Source: Pyropia yezoensis (taxonomy: Eukaryota; Rhodophyta; Bangiophyceae; Bangiales; Bangiaceae). Taken from it: a DNA stretch of 64,000 nt. Position numbers and translations under genes: made by a program. A model generated the notes under the pieces. It searched no databases. It was not told where the DNA came from and worked only from the letters and a program-made list of their open reading frames with translations. The stretch lies in contig CM020620.1 in assembly GCA_009829735.1 (NCBI GenBank), positions 14,629,420-14,693,419 on the forward strand. The letters run 5' to 3'. Below, piece by piece: positions 52,001-60,415 of the stretch (positions are counted from its first letter, which is position 1; every line of letters begins with the position of its first letter).

Positions 52001-54647
52001 TATCAAAGTGCGTGCAGAACTGCTTGTGCTCGGAGAGTAGGATGAGGCACGAGGACAAGGCCTTTTGGACGACACCCCGTGTGCCTCGCACGTCTCGGTG
52101 GATGTTCAGCCGCATGAGCAGGTGCAAGACACGGGCGAGCGCTCCGCTCGCCCACAGCTTAACCGACTCGCCGGGTGAGTCCGCAGGCGGGCGCCCCGCG
52201 CCCACGTCCGCCAACACTTGCCGGCTGCTCCGCACAAACGCCGTACATACGGCAAACTGCTGCAGGGGCACACCTTTCCAGGCACGATCATCACGATCTT
52301 CCCCGCGAGCGCGCACAGAGACGTCTAGCAAGTGCAGGGCGTTTTCGACGACGCGCAGGGCGTCAAAAGGCCTTGGGGGGGGGCCACTCGACGACACACC
52401 CGGGGCGGGAGCGCTGGTGGTCTCGCGGGCGGACACAGCGCGCCCCCCCTCATCGGACGGGACGGGTGCACACCCATCCAACAGGTCCGTGATGGACCAC
52501 GAGTCAGCCCCACCGCCTCCCCGCTCACCCACACCGGACAGGCAGCGGATGACCTGCCGGGCGGTCCGTCGGAAGTGTGAACTGGGGGCTACCAGCCACC
52601 CGACGCCAGTGTCCGAGGCAGTGACGCTCGCAACACGTGAAAACAGGGCCGCAGCCGGCGCGACAGCAGTAGCAGCACCCGGAGAGCCAAGGACGGACGA
52701 AAACAGCAACGCCGTCATGTCGCATAGGGCGGTTTTCCATGCGTCGACCTCTTTAAAGGCGACGAAGAAGTCTGTCGGCAACATCGCCAATGACCCGGGC
52801 ATAGACATCAGCAGGGCCACGTCGTCGGGGCTGCCTGCGCCTTCCGGGACAAGCATGTTGTCGCCATGACCCCGCCCCAGGGCGGAAGGGTTGCGGCCAG
52901 ACTCGACCAAATGCGACCACAGGCGGGTGTGTAGATTCAACGGCTTCGGCTGCAGCACCTCAGCACCTCCCTTGCCCGCCTGCACCGCCCGGTGGACGAT
53001 GGCAGTGTCTGCGCTACACGCGCTCAGTAGGAACCTCTGGGCCTCGGGGGGCCAGACACCCATGGACCAAGCGGTGCGAAAAAACGTCACTTGGTGCGGC
53101 CAGGAGGGAGAATCGGCCAGCGACCCGTGATCGTGCAACAGCTTTGAGCAGGCGGCGCCGACGGCAGCGACCATCTCGCGGCTGAAGTGGGCGAGCTCCG
53201 GACCACCCCCACTGCCAGCGTCTGCTGCACGCGCACCTTGCGCGGGAAGCGTCGCCGGCGGCGCGTCCGCCTCAGGTCGACGACCGGCCGCGCGGGGGGG
53301 GGTTAGGGCCAGAAAACGGGGAGACGGCGCCGCAGCCGGACCCGCGGGGCCACCAGGACCACCGGGCGCGGTGAGACGCGCAGCCGGACCCGCGGGGCCA
53401 CCAGGACCACCGGGCGCGGTGAGACGCAGCCGCTTTTGCCCCGACCGGCCGGTGATCATCATCCGGGTGGGCGCTGCCGCCGCCGCCGCCGCCGCCCGCA
53501 GAGACAGGTCGTCGATTGCCTTTCTTGCCCGCCACACGTTCGGAACCATGATGGGGATGACAAACATGTCGACGAGTGCCTCGAGGCTGGCGCGCGGCAG
53601 GTTGGCCAAGCCCGGGCCGCGAAGGGCGTGCCTCACAGTGGTTGCCATCTCACGTACCACGACAGGGTCACTCGCGTGCGGCTGGTACAGACGGGACAGG
53701 TGGGCAACAGCGGCTTTGGCAACCCGTACACCCGGGTCGCAACGAAGAAGGGCCGACGTGGTCTGGATGACACACAAGGCGTCGGCCTGGGACGCCGCCT
53801 GCGGGCCCATGCGAGCAAAGAGGGTGTCACAAGCATGCACCAGTCCGAGGGCACTCGTCGTGTCACCCCGCGTGGCCATGGCACCCCCCGCCGGGTCGGT
53901 ACCAACGGCCGCCGCTCCCGTCACCGCGGACCTCACCACCGGGTGAGTTACGTCCAGCACCGTCTCCGCCGGCTCGTCTGCCACTACAGGCGCATACCCG
54001 CCCGGTCGCACCGGCACAATCTCGTCGACGTCACAGTCCATCTCCTTCAGCCGCTCCGACGGATCGGTCGCCCGCACTGGTGACCCCATCAGCTGGGCCA
54101 CGCCCGACATTTGCACCTCCGCCTCGACCACCGGGTCAGTCTGTGACGCCTCATGCACCACACCAACCGACTTGGCGACCGGCATCGCAGCCGGCGCCAC
54201 ACCGGCCGGCTCGGCCACCACGTCTGCCGCGGCCGACGCCGCCTCCAACGACTCTGCCGGTGGCGCCGCTGCAGCCGAGACCGTCGGCTCCGCCGGCGCC
54301 ACACCGGCCGGCTCGGCCACCACGTCTGCCGCGGCCAACGCCGCCTCCAACGACTCTGCCGGTGGCGCCGCAGCAGCCGAGACCGTCGGCTCCGCCGGCG
54401 CCACACCCGCCGGCTCGGCCACCACGTCTGCCGCGGCCGACGCCGCCTCCAACGACTCTGCCGGTGGCGCCGCAGCAGCCGGGACCGTCGGCTCCGCCAC
54501 CGCCGACGCCGCAGCCGGGTCAGCCACCGGTGGCGTGACCGCCATCCCCACCAGCGGACCCACCGGCCTCGTTGCCGCCCCAACACCCGCAGGCTGGGCC
54601 GCCAGACACAGCAACACCACCCAGCCCGCCGCCTTGGCCGCTACCAC
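49083..54647 (-). CDS. SF1 helicase of the Upf1/Sen1 group, N-terminal part
   Basis: The open frame extends to 55220, but the stretch beyond 54647 is read from the tandem repeat. At 54648 stands CTTCCGCAG, a good 3' splice site, so 54647 is taken as an exon edge; the true start is unknown. The order is: Ala/Pro-rich leader with three 34-aa repeats, a long alpha-helical region (VAHLSRLYQPH, LEALVDMFVIPIMVPNVW, FDIMDVANLAPVVNEWMEALPWLWELVVVHV) recalling the helical N-terminus of Sen1, a low-complexity middle, a barrel-like region with the W-rich WWFAVRRSDV, then Q-motif DEFQWRAVD, motif I VAGPPGTGKTRA (1898-1905 counted from 55220) and motif Ia LLTSRTNTACDELL. Motifs II-VI are in the next ORF. 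A divergent host senataxin cannot be excluded. Confidence 0.75.
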   Translation of the reverse strand: MVAAKAAGWVVLLCLAAQPAGVGAATRPVGPLVGMAVTPPVADPAAASAVAEPTVPAAAAPPAESLEAASAAADVVAEPAGVAPAEPTVSAAAAPPAESLEAALAAADVVAEPAGVAPAEPTVSAAAAPPAESLEAASAAADVVAEPAGVAPAAMPVAKSVGVVHEASQTDPVVEAEVQMSGVAQLMGSPVRATDPSERLKEMDCDVDEIVPVRPGGYAPVVADEPAETVLDVTHPVVRSAVTGAAAVGTDPAGGAMATRGDTTSALGLVHACDTLFARMGPQAASQADALCVIQTTSALLRCDPGVRVAKAAVAHLSRLYQPHASDPVVVREMATTVRHALRGPGLANLPRASLEALVDMFVIPIMVPNVWRARKAIDDLSLRAAAAAAAAPTRMMITGRSGQKRLRLTAPGGPGGPAGPAARLTAPGGPGGPAGPAAAPSPRFLALTPPRAAGRRPEADAPPATLPAQGARAADAGSGGGPELAHFSREMVAAVGAACSKLLHDHGSLADSPSWPHQVTFFRTAWSMGVWPPEAQRFLLSACSADTAIVHRAVQAGKGGAEVLQPKPLNLHTRLWSHLVESGRNPSALGRGHGDNMLVPEGAGSPDDVALLMSMPGSLAMLPTDFFVAFKEVDAWKTALCDMTALLFSSVLGSPGAATAVAPAAALFSRVASVTASDTGVGWLVAPSSHFRRTARQVIRCLSGVGERGGGGADSWSITDLLDGCAPVPSDEGGRAVSARETTSAPAPGVSSSGPPPRPFDALRVVENALHLLDVSVRARGEDRDDRAWKGVPLQQFAVCTAFVRSSRQVLADVGAGRPPADSPGESVKLWASGALARVLHLLMRLNIHRDVRGTRGVVQKALSSCLILLSEHKQFCTHFDIMDVANLAPVVNEWMEALPWLWELVVVHVKADRSLSLYNWLYFAAVHNLVRTPLAVGVWASRRVLAQSTLDWLASPLGLRPWVGEIGGTTYSEALHALKGALCPPARPGKRASPLVVRLRQRIDELLGGSAAPDDTGAGAAPEDAGAGAAAPDDAGAGAAPADEVGAGSGADKDGRPPPAPDATMAIPSGDGDPDAFSIGDDAGSEVEFVCYLPAVAVPDNVLAGQAVSPVYNAEPCNVIVFIDDDDAWNDAENDDVTVVSVARVVRAGQLVGQRRTSSATGAAPRVAVAQSAATSVATVAATSSATAAVPGGPSTPEVAVTAAAPDAPSAAGIATGAVDAVAVGAPGVGGAPPGTAAVADAGLGGGAPAEPGTDAATDTAGVAAVGTAVARGEEPSPALPAVADAGAAVVGGGTARVGGPCIGSPAGGGDASPTAAPLPAAAAAAAGGGASQASPPTLCGADGDRVALGQLTLCTSESGWKGVPTHLRPSPLYARGPGGHWQAIVVATLCQLAARGTEAVAQSIEGSSNKGHGGGGGRGGRVTTSSLCSRFGVARIDAPITLSSPQVGGSILDDPRACRMCNVLVRMPAPRGRPPGGGGRPTGGSAGRHHRRHKDRGGECQVDPTDATPGDLCAFWVPEPVGSVCSTPMDAVFIGRCGDKEGQPGGGVGGPPPAGAGQWWVDKTPGPGLDEQDNDAGTARHGGASGPPRRWWFAVRRSDVQRMLHRRTANVVVTLSHSVLSDSREFGGLGHWGLLPPVMQRALAIEATPPRGGQQLVPVPAPPPPPLQSAPPRYAHLDEFQWRAVDCMRRGLLSDECDVQLVAGPPGTGKTRAIVSMVDMVLETLPDGRVLLTSRTNTACDELLDAVHEFFCSPGAATRHGVAETDAVTLLRVGEPPPDGHRARTTHIDAVVDERLPFAYPSVTAAVERARARVADVGGRVDDRSRAQGAEPGAGGSQNLLEECADAEQAL
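53341..53431. repeat. Duplicated Gly-Pro-Ala segment in the helicase gene
   Basis: Two near-identical copies of about 45 bp (CGCAGCCGGACCCGCGGGGC and on) code LTAPGGPGGPAGPAA twice in the helicase N-terminal half. Confidence 0.8.
54199..54504. repeat. Three 102-bp repeats coding 34-aa units
   Basis: Units begin at 54199, 54301 and 54403 and differ at only a few bases. The helicase frame reads SLEAASAAADVVAEPAGVAP then AEPTVSAAAAPPAE in each. The multiple of three keeps the frame. Confidence 0.9.
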
Positions 54648-54659
54648 CTGCGGAAGGAG

Positions 54660-56920
54660 GGGGAGGGGGAGGGGTGGGGGGGAAGAGGGGAAAAGGGCAC
54701 GGCAGAGAATCAGCGGCCGTGGGGTGGGGGAGCGGCTTGGGGGCGGCCCACCAGCAGCGGCGGCGGCGCGGCTTGAAGAAACCGCGCCGCCGGTGCTGGC
54801 ACGACCTGCCCCGCCCTTCTCCCAACAGAGCCGCCGCGCCCGTGCTCCCCCCCGGCCGGCCGCCGATCCTCCACCCCGCCCATCCCACACGCTCCCCCCT
54901 CTCCTCCACACGCCCCCTCCTCTCCCCCCCCCCCCCACAACAAACGCACCGGTCCAGCCGCCGCCACCGCCACCCAGTCCGCCGCCTTGGCCGCTGCCAC
55001 CTGCGGGGGGAGGGGGGGAAGAGGGGAAAAGGGCACGGCAGAGAATCAGCGGCCGTGGGGTGGGGGCGCGGCTTGGGAGCAGCACACCAGCAGCGGCGGC
55101 GGCGCGGTTTAAACCGCGCCGCCGGTGCTGGCGCGACCTGCCCCCCTCTTCCAACAGAGCCGCCGTGCCCGTGCTCCCCCCCAGGCCGGCCGCCGATCCT
55201 CCACCCCACCCCTCCCGCACTCTCCCCCCTCCTCACCCCCCCCCCCCCCACAACAAACGCACCACACAGACCGCCGCAACCGCCAGACAACCCGCCGCCT
55301 TGGCGGCCACTTGCGGGGGTGGGGGGAGGGGGTGGGGGAAGAGGGGAAAAGGGCACGGCAGAGTATCAGCGGCCGTGGGGTGGGGGCGCGGCTTGGGAGC
55401 AGCACACCAGCAGCGGCGGCGGCGCGGTTTAAACCGCGCCGCCGGTGCTGGCGCGACCTGCCCCCCTCCCCCAACAGATCCGCCGCGCCCGTGCTCCCCC
55501 CCGGCCGGCCGCCGATCCTCCACCCCGCCCCCCCCACACCCCCCCCCCCCCTCACCCCCCCCCCCCAACAACAAACGCACCGGTCCGGCCGCCGCAACCG
55601 CCACACAACCGGGGTGGGGGGGAAGAGGCAAAAAGGGCACGGCAGGGAATCAGCGGCCGTGGGGTGAGGGCGCGGCTTGGGAGCTGCACGCCAGCAGCGG
55701 CGGCGTCGCGGTTTGAAAACCCGCGCTGCCGGTGCTAGCGCGACCTGCCCCCCTCCCCAAACAGAGCCGCCGCGCCCGTGCTCCCCCCCGGCCGGCCGCC
55801 GATCCTCCACCCCGCCCCTCCCACACTCTCCCGCCTCCTCACGCCCCCCCCCCCAACAACAAACGCACCACACAGACCGCCGCAACCGCCACACAACCCG
55901 CCGCCTTGGCCGCTGCCAACTGCGGGGGGGGTGGGGGGGAAGGGGCAAAAAGGGCACGGCAGGGAATCAGCGGCCGTGGGGTGAGGGCGCGGCTTGGGAG
56001 CTGCACGCCAGCAGCGGCGGCGGCGCGGTTTGAAAACCCGCGCTGCCGGTGCTAGCGCGACCTGCCCCCCTCCCCAAACAGAGCCGCCGCGCCCGTGCTC
56101 CCCCCCGGCCGGCCGCCGATCCGCCACCTCACGCCTCCCACACTTTCCCCCCCTCCTCCTCACGCCCCCTCCTCACGCCCCCCCCCCCACAACAAACGCA
56201 CCGGTCCGGCCGCCGCAACCGCCACCCAGCCCGCCGCCTTGGCCGCTGCCACCTGCGGGGGGAGGGGGGGAAGAGGGGAAAAGGGCACGGCAGAGAATCA
56301 GCGGCCGTGGGGTGGGGGCGCGGCTTGGGAGCAGCACACCAGCAGCGGCGGCGGCGCGGTTTAAACCGCGCCGCCGGTGGTGGCGCGACCTGCCCCCCTC
56401 TTCCAACAGAGCCGCCGTGCCCGTGCTCCCCCCCAGGCCGGCTGCCGATCCTCCACCCCACCCCTCCCACACACTCCCCCCCTCCTCCTCACGCCCCCTC
56501 CTCCCCCCCCCCCCCCCACAACAAACGCACCGGTCCGGCCGCCGCCACCGCCACACAACCCACCGCCTTGGCCGCTGCCACCTGCGGGGGGAGGGGGGGA
56601 AGAGGGGAAAAGGGCACGGCAGAGAATCAGCGGCCGTGGGGTGGGGGCGCGGCTTGGGAGCAGCACACCAGCAGCGGCGGCGGCGCGGTTTAAACCGCGC
56701 CGCCGGTGCTGGCGCGGCCTGCCCCCCTCCCCCAACAGATCCGCCGCGCCCGTGCTCCCCCCCGGCCGGCCGCCGATCCGCCACCCCACCCCTCCCACAC
56801 TCTCCCCCCTCCTCACGCCCCCCCCCCCCACGACAAACGCACCACACAGACCGCCGCAACCGCCAGACAACCCGCCGCCTTGGCGGCCGCCAGCAGCGGG
56901 GGGGGTGGGGGGAGGGGTTG
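54660..56920. repeat. Seven-copy tandem repeat of about 284-336 bp
   Basis: The marker GCACGGCAG recurs at 54697, 55033, 55353, 55637, 55954, 56285 and 56614. Each unit holds a C-run, a CGGCCGCCGATCC block, AACAAACGCACC, an Ala/Val-coding block of about 55 bases and a GGGGAAAAGGG block. In several units a pyrimidine tract plus CCGCAG (minus strand) precedes the Ala/Val block, and a GTGCGTTTG donor-like site follows it, so a unit looks like a small exon with intron on both sides. Four units (55098-55123, 55418-55443, 56350-56375, 56679-56704) contain a perfect 26-bp palindrome with centre TTTAAA and GGCGGCGCGG arms. No independent gene is believed here. Confidence 0.9.
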
Positions 56921-57085
56921 GGGAAGGGAGGGGGCGCGGCACACCGTGGAGAGGGTGGTTGGGAATGGGGGAGAGGGCGCGGCACAACCGGGAAAGGGAG
57001 GGTGGGGGAAGGGAGGGGGCGCGGCACACCGTCGAGAGGGTGAGGTGGAGAGGGCGCGGCACAACCGGGAAAGGGAGGGCGGTGG
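56921..57085. repeat. GGGCGCGGCACA-type tandem repeat
   Basis: Two double units in which GGGCGCGGCACACCGT..GAGAGGGTG alternates with GGGCGCGGCACAACCGGGAA; each double unit is about 75 bases. It follows directly on the larger repeat. Confidence 0.75.
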
Positions 57086-57089
57086 GGGG

Positions 57090-57240
57090 ACGGGGCCGCG
57101 CGTGTACGCATGCGCGCGTGCACGCCCGAGGATGCACGCGCACGGTCCGCGCGCACGCATGTGCGAGTGCGTGGGCGGGCGCCGCGCGCATGCATGCGCG
57201 CGTGCATTCGCGCGCGCACGTCCGTGAGACGTGCGCCCCG
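57090..57240. other. Alternating purine-pyrimidine tract (Z-DNA-prone)
   Basis: About 150 bases made mainly of GCGCGT, GCACGC, GCATGC and CGTGCG steps, that is, alternating purine and pyrimidine with few breaks. Such tracts favour left-handed DNA. There is no coding sequence. Confidence 0.6.
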
Positions 57241-57354
57241 GGAAACGACGATGTTTGGTCCGACGATTTTTGTCCTGCGTATTACACACCGGCAGTTTGC
57301 GGAACAGCCAGAAGACTTTTCAGCACAACCCTTAGCGATCGACCCCCCCAAGAA

Positions 57355-57780
57355 CTAACATACGTCCCGGGAAAGGTCCCTCATTATGTACAGAGTGAGG
57401 GGCGGTTCATTAGGGGGGGGGCGGTTCATTATCGATAGGGGGGGGGGGGGGGGGGGGTTCGGGGCAAGGGTGTGAGCTGTGGGCCCACATTGGGGACCCG
57501 TTCGTAAGATCGACAGAAGGCTAAATCGTACAGAAAACTCCGTGTCCGCGGACATCTGAAAAAGCGTGGAGTTCTTGTAACTCCTCCTCCAATCGATAAA
57601 TCGCATTTCCTGTGACGGTCCTGAGACGTCAAGACTCTCGGTCTTGCGGGTACTGTATGCCATGACGGCCAATGTCAGAGCCCGTACAATTTTGGTGCGT
57701 TGCTCACGAGGGACGTCCCGCGAGAAGCGTGCATTAAGGACGTTGACAGAACGGGCCTGAGCAGGCCCAAGTGGGCGCAC
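57355..57780 (-). CDS. Hypothetical small ORF
   Basis: The first 90 residues on minus look protein-like (VNVLNARFSRDVPREQRTKIVRALTLAVMAYSTRK, EMRFIDWRRSYKNSTLFQMSADTEFSVRFSLLSIL) and the GC content is lower than in the neighbours; the end is Pro-rich and comes from a G-run. It is divergent from the coiled-coil gene at 58125. It may be an exon or a chance frame. Confidence 0.3.
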   Translation of the reverse strand: MRPLGPAQARSVNVLNARFSRDVPREQRTKIVRALTLAVMAYSTRKTESLDVSGPSQEMRFIDWRRSYKNSTLFQMSADTEFSVRFSLLSILRTGPQCGPTAHTLAPNPPPPPPLSIMNRPPPNEPPLTLYIMRDLSRDVC

Positions 57781-58124
57781 AGCACAACAACTGAGGGGGA
57801 GGCAGGGGACGAACAGGCAAGGGTCGTGGCCGCCGCCGTCGCGGGCGTGGCGTCTAGTCGCCGAGGCGGGGCTCTTGGTGGGGACGGTGGACGGCCGCTT
57901 CCCATGTTTTCATCGGCCTGGTGGGTGGCTGCCTGCTGAGCTCCCGGCTTGTTGGTGCGGAGGGTCTTGGTGTGCATGACGCCGCACAGTGGAGTACTTC
58001 CACTAAAGGCACTTTTTTTTCCTGCACAAGGCCCCCTCCCCCCGCCACCCCCCCCCTCCTTCCGCCCCCCCCCCCCCCCCCCCCCCCTCCCCCTCGTCCT
58101 TCCCCCAACCTCTGCTGCTCAGTC

Positions 58125-59222
58125 ATGCCTCGGCACCCTGCGCGCCGTGTCTCGGCCGCCAAGGCCCGAGTGGCCGTCGCGCGTGATGTGCACCCAGACG
58201 TACTCCGCACTGTCTTTGACGTTGCCGATGAAGCTGTGGCGTCTTTTCGGCGCCTGGCACTCGAGGTCCATAGCGAGGCAGACGGCGGCAGTGGGGCAGG
58301 ACAGGCAAGGACCAGAAGCAAAGTCGAACTGAAGAACCCGGGACGGCTCGACCTGTCGACGGCCGTCAAGGACGCCGTGCTAAATTTCCTGCGGCGCGCG
58401 TCTACGACGCGCGGGAAACGTGCGTCATCCGAGTGGGCCGGCGGGGGCGGCGCGGCAGGTGAGCGTGCCATCTACTCCGCGGCGGCCGCACCGGGCGGGG
58501 GCATGGGTGCGGCGGCGGCGCAGCCGCCCCCGCGCTATGATGCCGCCATTGACGACGACGAGGAGGAGGGGGCAGGTGGGGCGGGCCCCGCACCCGACGA
58601 GTCACCCCTTACCAGCAACAAAGACGTGCTGACGCGCATCGGTTTTTTCGAACCGGACACTGGGGCTGGGGGGGCCGCCGAACAGGAAGGCCAGGCGGGC
58701 AGAGTGACCAAGAGGCAGCTCCTCCGTCGCAGACTTACGGGCGCGCGCCGTGGGGTGATGAAGGACCTCAACCGCCGGGTGGCAGAGCAAGCCGCACTCG
58801 TACAGCACCTGCTGCAGACGACCAACAATCTGGCCGCGCTGCTGCGTACTGACGTGCCCAACGCGGTGTTCACTGGCGGACCATCCACGGAGGTAGGTCC
58901 CGTGCGCGTGTCCCGGGAGTCCGACCCCAACACTCCTCACGTCACTGAGGCGCTGAGCATCTTGGCCGGGATGTCGGAGAGGCTCCTCGAATCCTCGAGG
59001 AATCTACAAACGATGTCCGACGACTTGGCACACCAGAGGCGCCGGAACGAGGAGCTCCGCGACGCACTCGCGCGTGCAGGCGCTGTACGGCAGCGGGGCG
59101 ACGACAACGACTCCCTTGAGGGGTCGGATGACTCCGGTGGGGGCGGATGCGGGGGCGGATTGGGTGGGGGTGGGGGTTTGAACCAGCCGGCACCGGCAGG
59201 GCCGGAGCCTGGCCGCCGTTGA
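58125..59222 (+). CDS. Hypothetical coiled-coil protein of the large element
   Basis: ATG 58125 (MPRHPARRVSAAKARV) chosen because the frame upstream is a C-run; 365 aa. Residues 1-100 are basic and helical (AVARDVHPDVLRTVFDVADEAVASFRRLALEV, LSTAVKDAVLNFLRRAS). Then comes an Ala/Gly/Asp linker, a helix KDVLTRIGFFEPD, a coiled-coil-like region (MKDLNRRVAEQAALVQHLLQTTNNLAALL and ALSILAGMSERLLESSRNLQTMSDDLAHQRRRNEELRDAL), and a Gly-rich tail. It is the only long plus-strand gene of the element. A structural or DNA-binding partner role is conceivable, but no family was recognised. Confidence 0.6.
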   Translation: MPRHPARRVSAAKARVAVARDVHPDVLRTVFDVADEAVASFRRLALEVHSEADGGSGAGQARTRSKVELKNPGRLDLSTAVKDAVLNFLRRASTTRGKRASSEWAGGGGAAGERAIYSAAAAPGGGMGAAAAQPPPRYDAAIDDDEEEGAGGAGPAPDESPLTSNKDVLTRIGFFEPDTGAGGAAEQEGQAGRVTKRQLLRRRLTGARRGVMKDLNRRVAEQAALVQHLLQTTNNLAALLRTDVPNAVFTGGPSTEVGPVRVSRESDPNTPHVTEALSILAGMSERLLESSRNLQTMSDDLAHQRRRNEELRDALARAGAVRQRGDDNDSLEGSDDSGGGGCGGGLGGGGGLNQPAPAGPEPGRR

Positions 59223-59437
59223 CAGGGAGCCACAGCCACCGGCTGGCTGGCGTCGGCTTTGTATTGTCTCTCTGTTGTTTTCTTCTTCATCCTGGCTTTT
59301 CTTCGTAGCTCTTCTCCGTGCGTATGCGTGGCTGATGTTCACACGTTTCCCTCCCCGACCCGCGTGTCTGCAAGACCGCCCGCCCCCCCCCCCCCGCCAA
59401 AGTGCCAACGAAAAAAGGGCACACCCCACCCCACTCT
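59223..59437. other. Convergent spacer
   Basis: About 215 bases between the ends of the coiled-coil gene (+) and the SET ORF (-). T-rich TTGTTTTCTTCTTC near 59273 and a C-run near 59382 are present. No gene. Confidence 0.4.
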
Positions 59438-60415
59438 TCACCCGCTCATGGGGGCAAACGTGTGGGGTTTCGAGTGGCTCAGGAGGACGCCCGCCCCACT
59501 TGCCCGGCCGCGTCGCTCCCAGTCGGCCGAAGAAAAGACATAGTCCGGCCCGTAATCCGCGACGAGCTCCTCACCAACGGCAATGTCCCTCAGCGCGATG
59601 ACCACCATCATGTCGTGCCTGACAAAGTGTGCAGGCGTCAGCCGTACCGGCTGCGCGTCGTCGACATTGGCGACGATGACCACGTTTGGTCGCTCCAGCC
59701 AGACGTCTTCCCGGTCGCCACGTCTGCCGCCGGCGCCGCCTCGTCTCCCATCACTGTCCGCGGGCCCGGCGCCCGTCTGGGCCAATGTCGCTTCGGCATC
59801 AACCGGGGACGTTGCCCGTCCGTCATTGACATGGCCCGTCACACACAGTGGTGACGGTACGATAAACAGAGATGTAGGCACGCCCCTGCACCCAGCCAAT
59901 GTTCCGGTACCTAGGTCAGCAGCAGGGCCGCCGCCGCCGTGGCTGTGGCCTTTTTGGTTGTGTCGCTTTCGCATTGTGCGACCACCCCCCCCCCCTTCTT
60001 CGCCATCGTCGTACCGACGGCGGCGGTGGTGGCGAGGGCGGCGAACGTCAGCGTGCTCCTGGTTACCCGGCCCACCCCCCCCGACGTCCGCCTCTACCGC
60101 GTCATTCGGGCCATCTACGTCCAGTTCGTCAAACACCACTTCCATCGCGCGCTCCGAAAACTCCCGCGCCGTGGGGCCGTGGGCACCCAGCACAGAAGCG
60201 GCATACCGCGGCGTCTTGACCCGCTGCTTTGTCAGGTCAGCGTACACAATGGCCCCCCAAAAAGGTCCAATCGCGTCCTGTCGTTTGAACGGGCGCAACG
60301 CAAAGACGCCACGACCGGCCGTCCCACCCGCCAAGCGGCTTTGGGCAACGTACAGCCCCAGGTGTGCGGCCGACACGTGCAGCGCGACCTCCGCGTCCTC
60401 CACGGCAAGGCGCAC
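59438..60415 (-). CDS. SET-domain protein (putative lysine methyltransferase)
   Basis: The frame gives a split SET domain. AGRGVFALRPFKRQDAIGPFWGAIVYAD is the SET-N GxGxxA..I..G....Y.G block. After a charged, Gly/His-rich insertion of about 150 residues come NVVIVANVDDAQPVRL and MMVVIALRDIAVGEELVADYGPDYV, the SET-C NH-like block and the GEEL..DYG/Y motif that forms the AdoMet site and holds the catalytic tyrosine. No cysteine-rich pre-SET or post-SET is seen. The first in-frame codons lie within the end of the DNA-methyltransferase ORF (overlap 60232-60415) in another frame, and protein-like sequence (AAPVPVRLAVEDAEVALHV) runs upstream of 60415. The SET part may therefore be made as a fusion with the methyltransferase through splicing or frameshifting, or by a separate start. 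The target, histone or element protein, is unknown. Confidence 0.75.
   Translation of the reverse strand: MRLAVEDAEVALHVSAAHLGLYVAQSRLAGGTAGRGVFALRPFKRQDAIGPFWGAIVYADLTKQRVKTPRYAASVLGAHGPTAREFSERAMEVVFDELDVDGPNDAVEADVGGGGPGNQEHADVRRPRHHRRRRYDDGEEGGGGGRTMRKRHNQKGHSHGGGGPAADLGTGTLAGCRGVPTSLFIVPSPLCVTGHVNDGRATSPVDAEATLAQTGAGPADSDGRRGGAGGRRGDREDVWLERPNVVIVANVDDAQPVRLTPAHFVRHDMMVVIALRDIAVGEELVADYGPDYVFSSADWERRGRASGAGVLLSHSKPHTFAPMSG

Noticed and set aside
54172-57438. Several long plus-strand ORFs of 300-514 aa over the tandem repeats
   Set aside because: They repeat the satellite unit in translation (RAGATCPP, RPPILHP) and have no independent protein features.
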